64,000 bases of DNA from Flavobacterium sp. (GTDB taxonomy: Bacteria; Bacteroidota; Bacteroidia; Flavobacteriales; Flavobacteriaceae). The stretch lies in contig JADKBW010000002.1 of the NCBI GenBank assembly GCA_016714905.1, positions 186,001 through 250,000 of the forward strand. The letters run 5' to 3'. Each line of letters opens with the position of its first letter. The stretch's first letter is position 1. Below, in pieces: positions 18,533 through 26,984 of the stretch. A model generated the notes under the pieces. It saw only the letters and a program-made list of their open reading frames with translations. It had not been told where the DNA came from and made no database searches. A program made the position numbers and the translations under genes.

Positions 18533-19975
18533 TTATTTAATAATCGGTAAACCGAAATAGAATTCAACAATCTTGGTTCTAAATATAAAATCGTATTTAG
18601 TGCGCAGTACTTCTGATTGCGCATTGGTAAATAAACTCTGCGCTTGATTAAAATCGAAGGCATTCATCATTCCAACTGCATACCTTTCCTTCGCATAATT
18701 ATAAGCATTTTCCCTTGCCTCTAATGCCTGTTTTGCAGACTCATAAGCTCTTAAGGCGCCATTTGCATCGGTATAAACGGTATAAATGGTTCGTTCTAAA
18801 TCCAATTCACTTTGATCTAAAGCCAATTTGCTTTTTTCAAGTGATATTTTGTTGCGAGCGACATTATTTCTTGCTGAAAAACCGTTCAAAATGGGAACAC
18901 TCAATTGCACCCCAAAATTATGTCCTTTGTTATCACTAAATTGGTCAAATATCGGCGCAGCTTTGCCAAACACAAAAGATCTATTCGGTTGAAAAACATC
19001 ATAATTTGTTCCGCCAACATTCACAAAAGTACCCGTGGGAGCAATTGGATTTAATGCATCTGTTTGAATTCCCGTAATTCTATCAGCGTATGAAGCTCTG
19101 GTGCTAAAACTGTAAAAACCTTGAATGTTCGGTTGGTAAGCACCTTTGGCTATCTTCACATCTTTCTCTGCAATGGCAACATTATTCCTGGCAATCTTCA
19201 CTTCCATTCTATTTTCTTTTGCTTTCGCCAAAATAGCTTCGGGAGTTTGGAGCATCACTTCACTTTTTTTGGCGTCATTCTTTACTTCAGCCACGTCAAA
19301 ATCTTGAAATTTTTCTAATTGTAGCAATTGTGCTAAACTCAATTTTGAAATAAGAAGTGTATTTTCGGCGTTGATAACACGCTGCCTATCACCCGCAATT
19401 GTAGCTTTACTATCTAATATATCTCCTTTTGGCAATGATCCGGCATTGACAAGTTCTTCTGTTCTCGCAAGTTGCTTTTCGTCTATCGCCAATTGTTCTT
19501 GCTGGACTTTTAGATTTTCAATATTGAAAAGAATTTGCAAGTACGCGTTTGCTACATTTAATACAATATCATCTCTTATTTTTGATAATTGATATTGTGC
19601 TCCTATAATCGAGAGTTGTGATCTTCTAAAACGATTTTGGTTTTGCAACCCATTGTAGATATCAATACCCGCATTTAAACCGGCTGAAGTAAATTGCGTA
19701 GTTTGATTTTCTAATAATCCTGTTGTGATATTTTGATTTAAACCTACATTCCATGAATGATTTGCATTAGCATTCAGCGTTGGAAGAAAATTTCCAATAG
19801 CAGTACTCTTATCTAATTGTGTGATTTGAGCATCTAACTCGGTTTGTTTTATTGTGATATTGTGTTCTAAAGCATACTGAACACACTCTTCTAAAGTCCA
19901 TTTCTTCGCTTGTGCACCACAATTCGTCTGAAGAATCAAAGTGAAAAAGAAACAAAATCCGATAATTTTTTTCAT
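18533..19975 (-). CDS. TolC family outer membrane channel protein
   Basis: A 480-residue TolC-like channel. It has a signal peptide (residues 1-21, cleavage near NCGAQ), then the two structurally repeated outer-membrane efflux domains, each with a strand pair and long helices. Visible hallmarks are the first-helix motif EECVQYALEHNITIKQTELD and the matching second-half region LDLERTIYTVYTDANGALRA. I start at the ATG at 19973-19975; a longer frame from 20014 lacks a signal peptide at its N-terminus. A TACCTTTG -7 box is about 24 nt upstream. It is the first gene of the TolC-adaptor-TsaB unit and would carry substrates delivered by the adaptor across the outer membrane. Confidence 0.92.
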   Translation of the reverse strand: MKKIIGFCFFFTLILQTNCGAQAKKWTLEECVQYALEHNITIKQTELDAQITQLDKSTAIGNFLPTLNANANHSWNVGLNQNITTGLLENQTTQFTSAGLNAGIDIYNGLQNQNRFRRSQLSIIGAQYQLSKIRDDIVLNVANAYLQILFNIENLKVQQEQLAIDEKQLARTEELVNAGSLPKGDILDSKATIAGDRQRVINAENTLLISKLSLAQLLQLEKFQDFDVAEVKNDAKKSEVMLQTPEAILAKAKENRMEVKIARNNVAIAEKDVKIAKGAYQPNIQGFYSFSTRASYADRITGIQTDALNPIAPTGTFVNVGGTNYDVFQPNRSFVFGKAAPIFDQFSDNKGHNFGVQLSVPILNGFSARNNVARNKISLEKSKLALDQSELDLERTIYTVYTDANGALRAYESAKQALEARENAYNYAKERYAVGMMNAFDFNQAQSLFTNAQSEVLRTKYDFIFRTKIVEFYFGLPIIK

Positions 19976-19998
19976 GCGTTTTTCAAATGAAAGTGTTG

Positions 19999-20006
19999 CA
20001 AAGGTA
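19999..20006 (-). promoter_or_regulatory. Bacteroidetes -7 box (TACCTTTG) for the TolC operon
   Basis: On the minus strand TACCTTTG matches TAnnTTTG and lies 24 nt upstream of the TolC ATG (19975), giving a short leader. The remaining divergent gap up to 20204 is AT-rich, with nothing else I recognise. Confidence 0.55.
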
Positions 20007-20203
20007 GCACACATAATTAATTTATAAACCCTTATTCAAAATTCTTTTGGTCAAATGCTCATTAGTTCTTGGCGCTTAAAATCCATAAAATACAGATTCA
20101 TTTATTCACTGAAGTCGATTAGACAGTAATCAATATTATTTGTTACAGTTCGTCAAATTATTAATGCTATTTAAGTAATTTCGCACCCAATAAAACGTAC
20201 AAG

Positions 20204-21600
20204 ATGATTCCCTTTCGTACTTCCTTTCTGCTATTAGTTTTTTCAATTCTTTTCTTTGGTTGCAGTACCACACAAAAGATTGCTTCTCTCAAACCAGAAC
20301 CAGATGATGCCTCACCATTAATTTATGACAATGCTGTTTCTTACATCAATATGCCAATACAAATTAAATTAAGAGATGTTGAAAATAAAATCAATTCGAC
20401 ACTAACTGGTTTAATTTACGAAGATTCAAATATTGAAGACGATGATATTGCTTTAAAAATATGGAAACAAGCTCCCATTCAACTTGACAATGTTAATGGT
20501 AAAATAAAAACACTTTTACCCTTAAAAGCACAAGTGAAATATCGCATTGGCACCAATAAACTTGGAGTTGATTTATATACAACCAAAGAATTTATTTTTA
20601 ATGGCACCATCAATTTGCTCAGCGAAGTGAATCTATCCAATTGGAAATTGAGCACAAAAACTCAATTTAGATCTTTGGATTGGAATGAAAGTCCAAGTGT
20701 CATTGTATTAGGAAAATCTGTACCCATTACTTATTTAGTAAATCCAGCATTACATTTTTTTAAGGAAAAAATGGAAAAAGTATTGATGATGCTATTGAAA
20801 AATCCATGGATTTCAAACCAAATGTCCTTGATGCATTGGAAAAAATATGTACCCCATTTCAAATGAGCGAAAGTTATGAAAGTTGGCTGCGTGTCGTTCC
20901 GGTTGAACTTTATACGACTGATGCCAAATTGCAAAAGGAAACGATTGCTTTCGAAATGGGAATGAAATGCACAATGGAAACGATAGTTGGACAAAAACCA
21001 GTAAGTCAATTTAATAGAAGTAAGATTGTTCTGAAAGCAGTTTCAAAAATGCCAGAGCATGTTTCTGCGAATATTGTCGCCATCTCCACTTATGCTGATG
21101 CTTCGAAGATTATGACAAAAAACTTTATGGGTCAAGAATTTGGTTCAGGAAATAAGAAAATACAAGTTCAAAATGTAGCATTATGGCATAAAGACGGCAA
21201 AATGATTATCGCCCTTGATGTTCTTGGGAGTGTAAATGGCACGATCTATTTAAATGGATTTCCTCAGTATAATGATACCACAAAAGAAATTTACTTTGAC
21301 CAATTAGATTATGTAATTGACACCAAAAGTACCTTAATCAAAACCGCAAATTGGCTCGCACAAGGTTATGTTTTGAGAAAAATTCAAGAAAGTTGTCGCT
21401 ACTCTATTGTCCCTAACCTCGAAGAAGGTAAATCGAGTATGCAGAAATATCTAAAAAATTATTCTCCTATGCCTGGGGTTTTTGTAAATGGTTCTCTCAA
21501 AGACATTCAATTTCAGAAAATTCAATTGACAAATAAAGCAATCATTGCATTCATAAAAGTCAATGGCGATGTTTCGATTGCTGTGGATGGCTTTAAGTAG
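20204..21600 (+). CDS. DUF4403 family lipoprotein (one apparent frameshift near 20780)
   Basis: A probable outer-membrane lipoprotein of about 465 residues with the DUF4403 fold, function unknown. The signal peptide ends in the lipobox FFGCSTT (Cys at residue 20 or so). The first frame (20204-20866) diverges after KEKMEK; adding one A to the A-run near 20776 gives KSIDDAIEKSMDFKP and joins the second frame, which ends at 21600. Later features include an RKIQESCRYSIVPNLEEGK-like segment and a C-terminal strand region ending VSIAVDGFK. The break is a typical homopolymer error rather than a decayed gene. The gene stands alone and converges on the cytochrome oxidase assembly cluster. Confidence 0.8.
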
Positions 21601-21601
21601 C

Positions 21602-21870
21602 CTATGCTTTTTTTTCTTTCTATAAATTCGATATACCGCAAAGCCAATCAATGCTACGAGGATATATGGAATGAGCATCAAATAGACAATCCCATCATTT
21701 ACAGCTTCTGCTTTTGCCGCATTTCCTTCACCTTCTAAAGCGGCACGACACATGGCACATTGCGCATTGCTAGAGAGGGAAAAGAAGCAAGAAGCGAGAA
21801 GCAAGAAAATAGTTCTAATTGCTGGTCTTGGCTCTTGGATCTTGACTGTTTTGTCTTTTTTAGTTAACAT
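21602..21870 (-). CDS. Small membrane protein with CxxC motif, in oxidase assembly cluster (apparent frameshift at its 3' end)
   Basis: A protein of about 89 residues in this reconstruction. It has a hydrophobic signal-like segment (IFLLLASCFFSLSSNAQ), then CAMCRAALEGEGNAAKAE with a CxxC pair that would be on the periplasmic side, then one transmembrane helix (VYLMLIPYILVALIGFAVY) and a basic end YRIYRKKKK. The unmodified frame reads on to 21451 through the end of the DUF4403 gene, giving an implausible tail. Adding one A to the A-run at about 21608 gives KKKKA and a stop at 21602, which removes the overlap. The start is uncertain; I use the ATG at 21870. The N-terminal coding stretch is built of short CAAGA/CTTGC words and may be partly non-coding. 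Its place after DUF420 and SCO suggests a role in oxidase assembly or copper handling, which is inference. Confidence 0.6.
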
Positions 21871-22402
21871 AATAAGGTGCAATCATAACATAGACAATCA
21901 CACCAGTAACCGCTACATACAGCCAAATCGGAAAAGTGATTTTAGCAATTCTTCTGTGGCTATCAAATCTTTCAGATAACGCTCTTACGTATGAAATAAG
22001 TACCAACGGAATTACTGCAATAGACAAGAAAATATGAGAAAGCAGAATAAAGAAATACACAAATTGAATGACGCCTTCTCCTCCAAATTTAGTAGAATCG
22101 GCCGTCATGTGGTAGGCAACGTACATGACTAAAAAGGCAAGTGATAATGCAATTGCAGTTGTCATTAAACGTTCGTGTAGTTTTCTTTTCCCGTTCTTTA
22201 TTGCTATCACAGCAGAAACAAGCACGACAGCTGTAATTCCATTGATGGCGGCATAAATTGGCGGCAAGAAAGAAAGCGGTTCCACTTGAATTCCAAGATC
22301 TTTCAGCTTTACACTAAATAAAACCGCCACAACCACCGGGATGATAATTGAAACTGCGATAATATACTTGTTGTACTTTGTTTCTAATGATTGGTTTTCC
22401 AT
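21860..22402 (-). CDS. DUF420 family membrane protein (cytochrome oxidase assembly-associated)
   Basis: A 180-residue integral membrane protein with five predicted transmembrane helices (about residues 13-30, 46-64, 80-100, 115-138 and 155-174). Family histidines are visible in KLHERLMTTA, MYVAYHMTAD and LLSHIFLSIAVIPL. DUF420 proteins are regularly found beside cytochrome c oxidase genes and relate to CtaM-type factors in oxidase maturation; the precise reaction is not known. Its start overlaps the SCO stop by one base and its end overlaps the start region of the CxxC protein, so the group is translationally coupled. Confidence 0.85.
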   Translation of the reverse strand: MENQSLETKYNKYIIAVSIIIPVVVAVLFSVKLKDLGIQVEPLSFLPPIYAAINGITAVVLVSAVIAIKNGKRKLHERLMTTAIALSLAFLVMYVAYHMTADSTKFGGEGVIQFVYFFILLSHIFLSIAVIPLVLISYVRALSERFDSHRRIAKITFPIWLYVAVTGVIVYVMIAPYYVN

Positions 22403-23088
22403 TACTCTTTTAATAAAATTGCTATGTCTTGTTGAATGTCTCTAACGCCCTTTTTTTCCAAGCCGTCATAATATAAAATCGGATTTCCGTATTCGTCTCT
22501 TCTGCAACGAATGTCTCCATTCTTATCTATAAGGGCAAATAAACCTGAATGTTCAAATCCACCATTTACCTTACTATTTTCTCCTGCATACAAATTAAAC
22601 CCCTTGTTGGCAAGATCATAAATATACTTTTTGTCTCCTGTAAGAAAATGCCAATTTGCAGAAGTAACACCAAGTAGATCAGCGTGTTCTTTTAGTGCTT
22701 TCGAAGTATCATGCTCGGGATCGATTGTGATTGATGCGATTCCAAAATTTGGATTCCCGAAAAATTTATTTTGAATAAGCAGCATATTCTTATTCATCTT
22801 GGGGCAGATCGTAGGACAGGATGTGAAAAAAAACTCAAGTACATAGACTTTTCCACTATAATTTGCATTTGTAATTTCTACATTATTTTGATCTGTCAAT
22901 TTGAATTTCGCCGCAGGTCCAATTTTCATCAATTTTGGTTCCGCACTTTGACTGTTCTTTACATTGTCCAGCCGATCTCCTTTAACAATTTCACCGTTAC
23001 TAATTCTAGAAATTATTTTAGGAACCGCGTATATTCCGAAAAGCAGTATAATAAAAGAAATTCCTATATATGATTTGTTTTTTAACAC
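22402..23088 (-). CDS. SCO1/SenC family copper chaperone
   Basis: A 228-residue membrane-anchored thioredoxin-fold protein that helps build the CuA centre of cytochrome c oxidase. An N-terminal transmembrane anchor (residues 7-25) is followed by the SCO domain. The copper-binding CxxxC is at Cys91/Cys95 in FTSCPTICPKMNKNM, and the third ligand is His180 in GGFEHSGLF. It is followed directly by DUF420 (1-bp overlap) and preceded by a related but cysteine-free protein. It belongs to the oxidase cluster but is separated from the subunit genes by a strong terminator at 23772-23798. Confidence 0.93.
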   Translation of the reverse strand: MLKNKSYIGISFIILLFGIYAVPKIISRISNGEIVKGDRLDNVKNSQSAEPKLMKIGPAAKFKLTDQNNVEITNANYSGKVYVLEFFFTSCPTICPKMNKNMLLIQNKFFGNPNFGIASITIDPEHDTSKALKEHADLLGVTSANWHFLTGDKKYIYDLANKGFNLYAGENSKVNGGFEHSGLFALIDKNGDIRCRRDEYGNPILYYDGLEKKGVRDIQQDIAILLKE

Positions 23089-23100
23089 TGTAGCACTAAT

Positions 23101-23739
23101 TTAAATTTGACGATCTGCATTATTCTTCTTCAAAGCCAAACGATACTCGGCAAGAATTACCTTAACATCATCGGTCATTTCATTATATAAATCAGGATTC
23201 GACGACGCATCATATCCTTCTTTATATTCGTCTTTGTCTTTTCTTCCGCGAAGATTTCTTTTCTTATCGATAATGAATACGTTTGGAGTACCAAAATGCG
23301 AATCTAGTTTACCCTTCAGTTTGAGAGCATCATAAAAAGATTGTATTTCGCTTATCGGGGCAAAAACAAACAACCATTTAGAAGTGTCGGTTAAATCATC
23401 GAGTCCACGCAGAATTTCTTTCGCTTGATCTTCAGTTCCTATCGGAGCTACCATTACGAATTGAAAATCCTTAAAGTCTCTATTTTTATTGTAAATTTTC
23501 TGATTTAAATTGAAGTAATTCCCTTTATTCTGTACAATTTCATCTCCTACAAAACCAAGAATTGTAATTTTTTTATTCAAGGTCACCGTTTCGCCGTTTA
23601 ATGATTTCCAGTTTGCTAAATCGGGAACATTAGGTGTTACCGTTGGCAGAAACATAAAGCTGTTGACTCCAGTTGCAAAAAAAAGGTACGCGACAATCGG
23701 AAAGATAAAAAGTACAAATAAAACTAAGTTTTTTTTCAT
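23101..23739 (-). CDS. SCO/thioredoxin-like membrane protein without the CxxxC motif
   Basis: A 212-residue protein with an N-terminal anchor (residues 4-22), then a segment reading like a degenerate thioredoxin/SCO fold: GETVTLNKKITILGFVGDEI in the place of the first strand and active-site turn, QFVMVAPIGTEDQAKEIL, and TPNVFIIDKKRNLRGRKD resembling the SCO region around FALIDKNGDIRCRRD in its neighbour. There is no cysteine at the catalytic position, so it cannot bind copper in the SCO manner. It lies 12 bp upstream of the SCO gene on the same strand and is probably cotranscribed with it. I infer a partner or structural role in oxidase assembly; the fold call itself is tentative. Confidence 0.7.
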   Translation of the reverse strand: MKKNLVLFVLFIFPIVAYLFFATGVNSFMFLPTVTPNVPDLANWKSLNGETVTLNKKITILGFVGDEIVQNKGNYFNLNQKIYNKNRDFKDFQFVMVAPIGTEDQAKEILRGLDDLTDTSKWLFVFAPISEIQSFYDALKLKGKLDSHFGTPNVFIIDKKRNLRGRKDKDEYKEGYDASSNPDLYNEMTDDVKVILAEYRLALKKNNADRQI

Positions 23740-23771
23740 TTAGTGCAATGAATTAATCGTGTACAAAAATA

Positions 23772-23798
23772 AAAAAGGCGCGCAATGCGCACCCTTTT
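23772..23798 (-). terminator. Strong terminator between oxidase subunit IV and the SCO-like gene
   Basis: On the minus strand a 12-bp stem (plus-strand 23787-23798 and 23772-23783, GC-rich core GCGC, two G-T wobbles) with a 3-nt loop ends in a T-tract. It lies about 18 bp after the subunit IV stop, so the oxidase subunit genes and the SCO/DUF420 genes are separate or only partly coupled units. Confidence 0.85.
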
Positions 23799-23815
23799 AT
23801 TGAATTAATATCTTG

Positions 23816-24166
23816 TTAAAAATTCCACTTAATCGTAGAAGTTTTGAATATTTCGAAGACATAATCTGCTTCAACCAAAAGGATAAAAAGCAAATATAAA
23901 ACTAGGAAAATAACTGGAGAAACAACTGCCCATCTTAGGCTTGCTCTTTCTCCCTCCATATGCATAAATGCCCAAACAATGTAATACGCTTTAAAAATTG
24001 TTAAGGCATAAAAAATCCAGTTTAATAGATTCATTCCAAAAAGTTCTGTCATGTGCAGCGACTCTGGTTTCAATATCCCTAGAATTACCTCAACAGTTGT
24101 TACAACTGATAACAAAGCAAAAACAAACCAAATTCTCTTTGTATTAGATACGTGTTCGTGTGACAT
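23816..24166 (-). CDS. Cytochrome c oxidase subunit IV family protein
   Basis: A 116-residue inner-membrane protein with three transmembrane helices (about residues 11-29, 42-66 and 80-102). The features include IWFVFALLSVVTTVEVILG, AYYIVWAFMHMEGERASL and a C-terminal helix LVLYLLFILLVEADY. The HMEGE motif in the second loop is typical of subunit IV (CtaF/CoxD) proteins of heme-copper oxidases, which stabilise the complex without redox centres. It lies 17 bp after the larger subunit III gene and ends the subunit operon, as the terminator after it shows. Confidence 0.88.
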   Translation of the reverse strand: MSHEHVSNTKRIWFVFALLSVVTTVEVILGILKPESLHMTELFGMNLLNWIFYALTIFKAYYIVWAFMHMEGERASLRWAVVSPVIFLVLYLLFILLVEADYVFEIFKTSTIKWNF

Positions 24167-24183
24167 AATAATAACTTAAAAAA

Positions 24184-25212
24184 TTAAACAAGATAGAATA
24201 CGGTGAATACAAATACCCAAACTAAATCTACAAAGTGCCAATATAGCCCAACTTTTTCAACCATTTCATAAGTTCTTCTTTTCTCATAAGTACCCAAAAG
24301 CACATTAAAGAAAATGATAACATTGATGATAACTCCAGAAAATACGTGGAACCCGTGGAAACCAGTAATAAAGAAAAAGAAATCAGCAAATAATTTACTC
24401 CCGTATTCGTTTCTTACCAAGTTCGCTCCTTCTACAACCAAATGCGCATTCTCTAATCTTTTCTCAGATTCCGCTCTTGTCAAAATTGTTTTGTGCTTGT
24501 GCTTGGTTAATGTGTGATCAATTTTCGGATCTTTTTTAGCCTCTGCATCATCCTTGTAAATAGATTCTGTTCGCACCAATATTTCAGGATGCGCTTTGAA
24601 TCCTGCTTGAACTTCAGCGACAGAATAAGTAGGCAAGCTCGGTTCTGACATAAACCAACGCCCTTTGCTTCTATCCAATTGCTCTCTTTCTTCTGGCAAT
24701 GTTACAGCAAAATCTTCTAACTTCACTCGCTTTCCAGTGTTATCCACGAATTGCAGTAAGCTTCCTCCTTTGGTTTCTATTGCTCCGTATTCCCCATGGA
24801 TAAAATTCTTCCATTCCCATGCTTGAGAGCCCACGAATATTAGACCTCCGATGATCGTTAGAAACATGTAAAAAGCCACTTTCGCTTTATTCATATGATG
24901 ACCTGCATCAACAGCCAAAACCATCGTAACAGAAGAGAAAATAAGAATAAAAGTCATCAAGGCCACATAATACATTGGTGCTGCTACGCCATGCATAAAC
25001 GGAAAGTGTGTAAACACTTCTTCCGCTAAAGGCCAAGTTTCAATAAATTTAAATCTAGAAAAACCATAGGCTGCCAAAAATCCTGAGAAAGTCAAAGCAT
25101 CCGATACGATAAAAAACCACATCATCAATTTGCCATAACTTGCCCCTAACGGTTCATTTCCGCCGCCCCAAATTTTTTCTTCACTGTTTGCAGTTGTTAC
25201 TGTCGCTCCCAT
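24184..25212 (-). CDS. Cytochrome c oxidase subunit III (with a large soluble insertion)
   Basis: A 342-residue subunit III of an aa3-type or related heme-copper oxidase. The N-terminal part has the family GKLMMWFFIVSDALTFSGFL, and the C-terminal part has FFFFITGFHGFHVFSGVI and LYWHFVDLVWVFVFTVFYLV, the classic HxxHVxxG and WHFVD signatures. Between helices four and five (about residues 145-260) is a charged soluble insertion (LPEEREQLDRSKGRW, KDDAEAKKDPKIDHTLTKHK) that explains the length over the usual 200-260 residues. A -7 box TAAATTTG (minus strand, 25237-25244) about 25 nt before the ATG could give internal transcription. It lies 42 bp after a second, shorter subunit III gene. Confidence 0.92.
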   Translation of the reverse strand: MGATVTTANSEEKIWGGGNEPLGASYGKLMMWFFIVSDALTFSGFLAAYGFSRFKFIETWPLAEEVFTHFPFMHGVAAPMYYVALMTFILIFSSVTMVLAVDAGHHMNKAKVAFYMFLTIIGGLIFVGSQAWEWKNFIHGEYGAIETKGGSLLQFVDNTGKRVKLEDFAVTLPEEREQLDRSKGRWFMSEPSLPTYSVAEVQAGFKAHPEILVRTESIYKDDAEAKKDPKIDHTLTKHKHKTILTRAESEKRLENAHLVVEGANLVRNEYGSKLFADFFFFITGFHGFHVFSGVIINVIIFFNVLLGTYEKRRTYEMVEKVGLYWHFVDLVWVFVFTVFYLV

Positions 25213-25236
25213 AAAAGTTAATCGTTAAAAAGTTCC

Positions 25237-25244
25237 CAAATTTA
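25237..25244 (-). promoter_or_regulatory. -7 box (TAAATTTG) upstream of coxIII
   Basis: On the minus strand TAAATTTG fits TAnnTTTG and lies 24 nt upstream of the ATG at 25212, in the 42-bp gap between the two subunit III genes. It could act as an internal promoter of the oxidase unit. Confidence 0.4.
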
Positions 25245-25254
25245 CATTTTTTTC

Positions 25255-25830
25255 TTATTTAAAGAAATATAAAAACAAAAACAAATAAACCCACAATAAA
25301 TCCAAGAAATGCCAATACATTGCACCTAGCTCTATTCCAAGGGTTTGAGTTGAATTGTATTTTTGTTTAAAATGATTATAAATTATAATTAAAAGCGAAA
25401 TTAATCCGCCGAAAAGATGCGCCAAATGCGTAATCGTTACTACATACAAAAAAGTAGTCGTGATTGAACTGGCACTTCCAGTAAAAAAATAACCTGCTTC
25501 GACGATTTGTCTGAAACCAACAAACTGCAAAATCACAAACAAAATCCCCAGTGCTAATGTACCTAAAAGGAATGACGTCGTGGCTTTTTTATTATCTTTT
25601 TGTATCGATTTCTTTGCCATGTGAAAGGTCGCACTACCACAGATAATCACCAGTGTACTGATCAAAAAAGCGGTTGGCATTTGAAAATCTTTCAACCAGT
25701 CAGCCCTAGATTTGCTCACTACAAAAGCACTTGTGAGTCCAGCAAACATCATGGTCATACTCACCATTGCAAACAGCAATAGCAATTTATAAGACCGGTC
25801 ACTTCTTGCTTTTTCTTCTTCTCTCGTCAT
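25255..25830 (-). CDS. Heme-copper oxidase subunit III family protein (short form)
   Basis: A 191-residue membrane protein with five helices (about residues 13-33, 46-66, 83-105, 124-148 and 168-188). The terminal signature GAMYWHFLDLLWVYLFLFLY and THLAHLFGGLISLLII match subunit III. The first two helices of long-form subunit III are missing, as in the five-helix type. Bacteroidetes commonly carry a short and a long subunit III in tandem after ctaB, and that is the order here: ctaB, short, long, subunit IV. It lies 14 bp after ctaB, so cotranscription is likely. The redox subunits I and II are not in the window. Confidence 0.9.
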   Translation of the reverse strand: MTREEEKARSDRSYKLLLLFAMVSMTMMFAGLTSAFVVSKSRADWLKDFQMPTAFLISTLVIICGSATFHMAKKSIQKDNKKATTSFLLGTLALGILFVILQFVGFRQIVEAGYFFTGSASSITTTFLYVVTITHLAHLFGGLISLLIIIYNHFKQKYNSTQTLGIELGAMYWHFLDLLWVYLFLFLYFFK

Positions 25831-25844
25831 TTTATCTAAATTTA

Positions 25845-26771
25845 TTAACGTAAAAATTTGTCAATGATGTAAATGATCTGCAACAATGTAATATAGCTCA
25901 CACTTACTAACATTAATGTCCTCGCCGCTTTTGCAGTTCTTGATTGATAGAACTTTACAGCATAAAACAACATCCACAATCCCAACAAGAATACCACTAC
26001 CGCGGTTATTGGGGCAATATGAAAATTACCTGTAAATCCTAAAACTGGCAGCAACGAAGCAATAATCAACCAAACGGTATATAATATGATTTGCAGCGCC
26101 GTCGACTTGTCTTTCTTCCCAGAAGGCAACATAAAAAATCCGGCTTTTTCATAATCTTCATACAAAAACCATCCTATCGCCCAAAAATGTGGAAACTGCC
26201 AAAAGAACTGAATCAAAAACAAAGTACCCGCTTCAATTCCGAAATTACCAGTAGCGGCGACCCATCCTAACATAAATGGAATAGCACCAGGAAATGCGCC
26301 CACAAATACAGACAAAGGCGTCATGGTTTTTAAAGGTGTATAAACACTCGTATATAAAAAAATGGAAATGGCGCCAAACATCGCCGTCTTTGGATTGATA
26401 GAATAAAGAATCGCAATTCCTGATAAAGTCAACAAGCCCGCAATGATCAAGGCCGTATTTGGTTTCATTCTTCCGGCAGGAACGGGTCGGTTTTTAGTGC
26501 GGTCCATCAAGGCATCTAAATCTTTTTCAATAACTTGATTGAAAGCATTCGAAGCGCCCACCATTCCGTAGCCGCCAATGGCCAATTTGAGTAAAATAAG
26601 CCAACTTTCCACCCCAAAATTATCGACACCCAACATAAAGCCAGCCAACGACGAAAACACCACACTCACTGCGAGTCGTGCCTTGGTGATTTCAAGAAAA
26701 TCAGTGGTAATCGATTTGATGGAAAGCGTATTCGTGGTTGCGTTCAAAGCGTGTTGATTAGTAATTTTCAA
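25845..26771 (-). CDS. ctaB: Heme O synthase (protoheme IX farnesyltransferase)
   Basis: A polytopic membrane prenyltransferase (up to 308 residues) that adds a farnesyl group to heme B, giving heme O for the oxidase. The first Asp-rich motif is NAFNQVIEKDLDALMDRTKN (about residues 76-95), followed by RPVPAGRM, both diagnostic of UbiA-type CtaB/CyoE. The second conserved loop is around FLYEDYEKAGFFMLP. The start is uncertain: the frame has no early ATG. TTG codons occur at 26771 (just downstream of a TACATTTG box at 26779-26786, which would make the mRNA nearly leaderless) and at 26747, where the product would begin MNATTNTLS. I give the longer version. It is the first gene of the oxidase unit. 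Confidence 0.93.
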   Translation of the reverse strand: MKITNQHALNATTNTLSIKSITTDFLEITKARLAVSVVFSSLAGFMLGVDNFGVESWLILLKLAIGGYGMVGASNAFNQVIEKDLDALMDRTKNRPVPAGRMKPNTALIIAGLLTLSGIAILYSINPKTAMFGAISIFLYTSVYTPLKTMTPLSVFVGAFPGAIPFMLGWVAATGNFGIEAGTLFLIQFFWQFPHFWAIGWFLYEDYEKAGFFMLPSGKKDKSTALQIILYTVWLIIASLLPVLGFTGNFHIAPITAVVVFLLGLWMLFYAVKFYQSRTAKAARTLMLVSVSYITLLQIIYIIDKFLR

Positions 26772-26851
26772 AACTTGTGCAAATGTACTTTAACAAAAGG
26801 GATTTGACAAAAAAACAATTCACAAAAACAGCAACCTTAATATGGTTTTTT

Positions 26852-26979
26852 AGGAGCTAATTCCTGCTATCCGTTCCAATCTTTTTATCCTGAACTCGTT
26901 TCAGGATCTCGTACTTCTGGGAAAATTCTGCAGCGAGTTCAGGATAAAAAGGATTTCCACTGCTATCAGGGCTAGGGCA
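26852..26979 (+). repeat. RNA-like intergenic repeat, copy 2
   Basis: The same element as at 12252-12343, with conserved ends (AGGAGCTAATTCCTGCT and CACTGCTATCAGGGCTAGGG) but a longer internal hairpin: 12 bp of perfect pairing ATCCTGAACTCG (26887-26898) with CGAGTTCAGGAT (26933-26944), extended by a T/A-rich stem. The terminal pairing here is CCTG (26863-26866) with CAGG (26967-26970), which replaces CCCG/CGGG of copy 1. It lies between remB and ctaB, antisense to both, and ends 5 bp after the remB stop. No T-tract follows it in either direction, so it is not a simple terminator. Confidence 0.7.
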
Positions 26980-26984
26980 ATCTA

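Noticed and set aside
17222..19975. A complete tripartite efflux pump
   Set aside because: Adaptor and TolC-type channel are present, but no RND or ABC pump gene is adjacent in the window.
21451..21601. The extended C-terminus of the CxxC protein frame running into the DUF4403 gene
   Set aside because: It overlaps a conserved gene antisense for 150 bp and is removed by adding one A in an A-run.
26852..26979. Reading the RNA-like repeat as a terminator for remB or ctaB
   Set aside because: No T-tract follows the structure on either strand, and copy 1 is in a different orientation relative to its neighbours.
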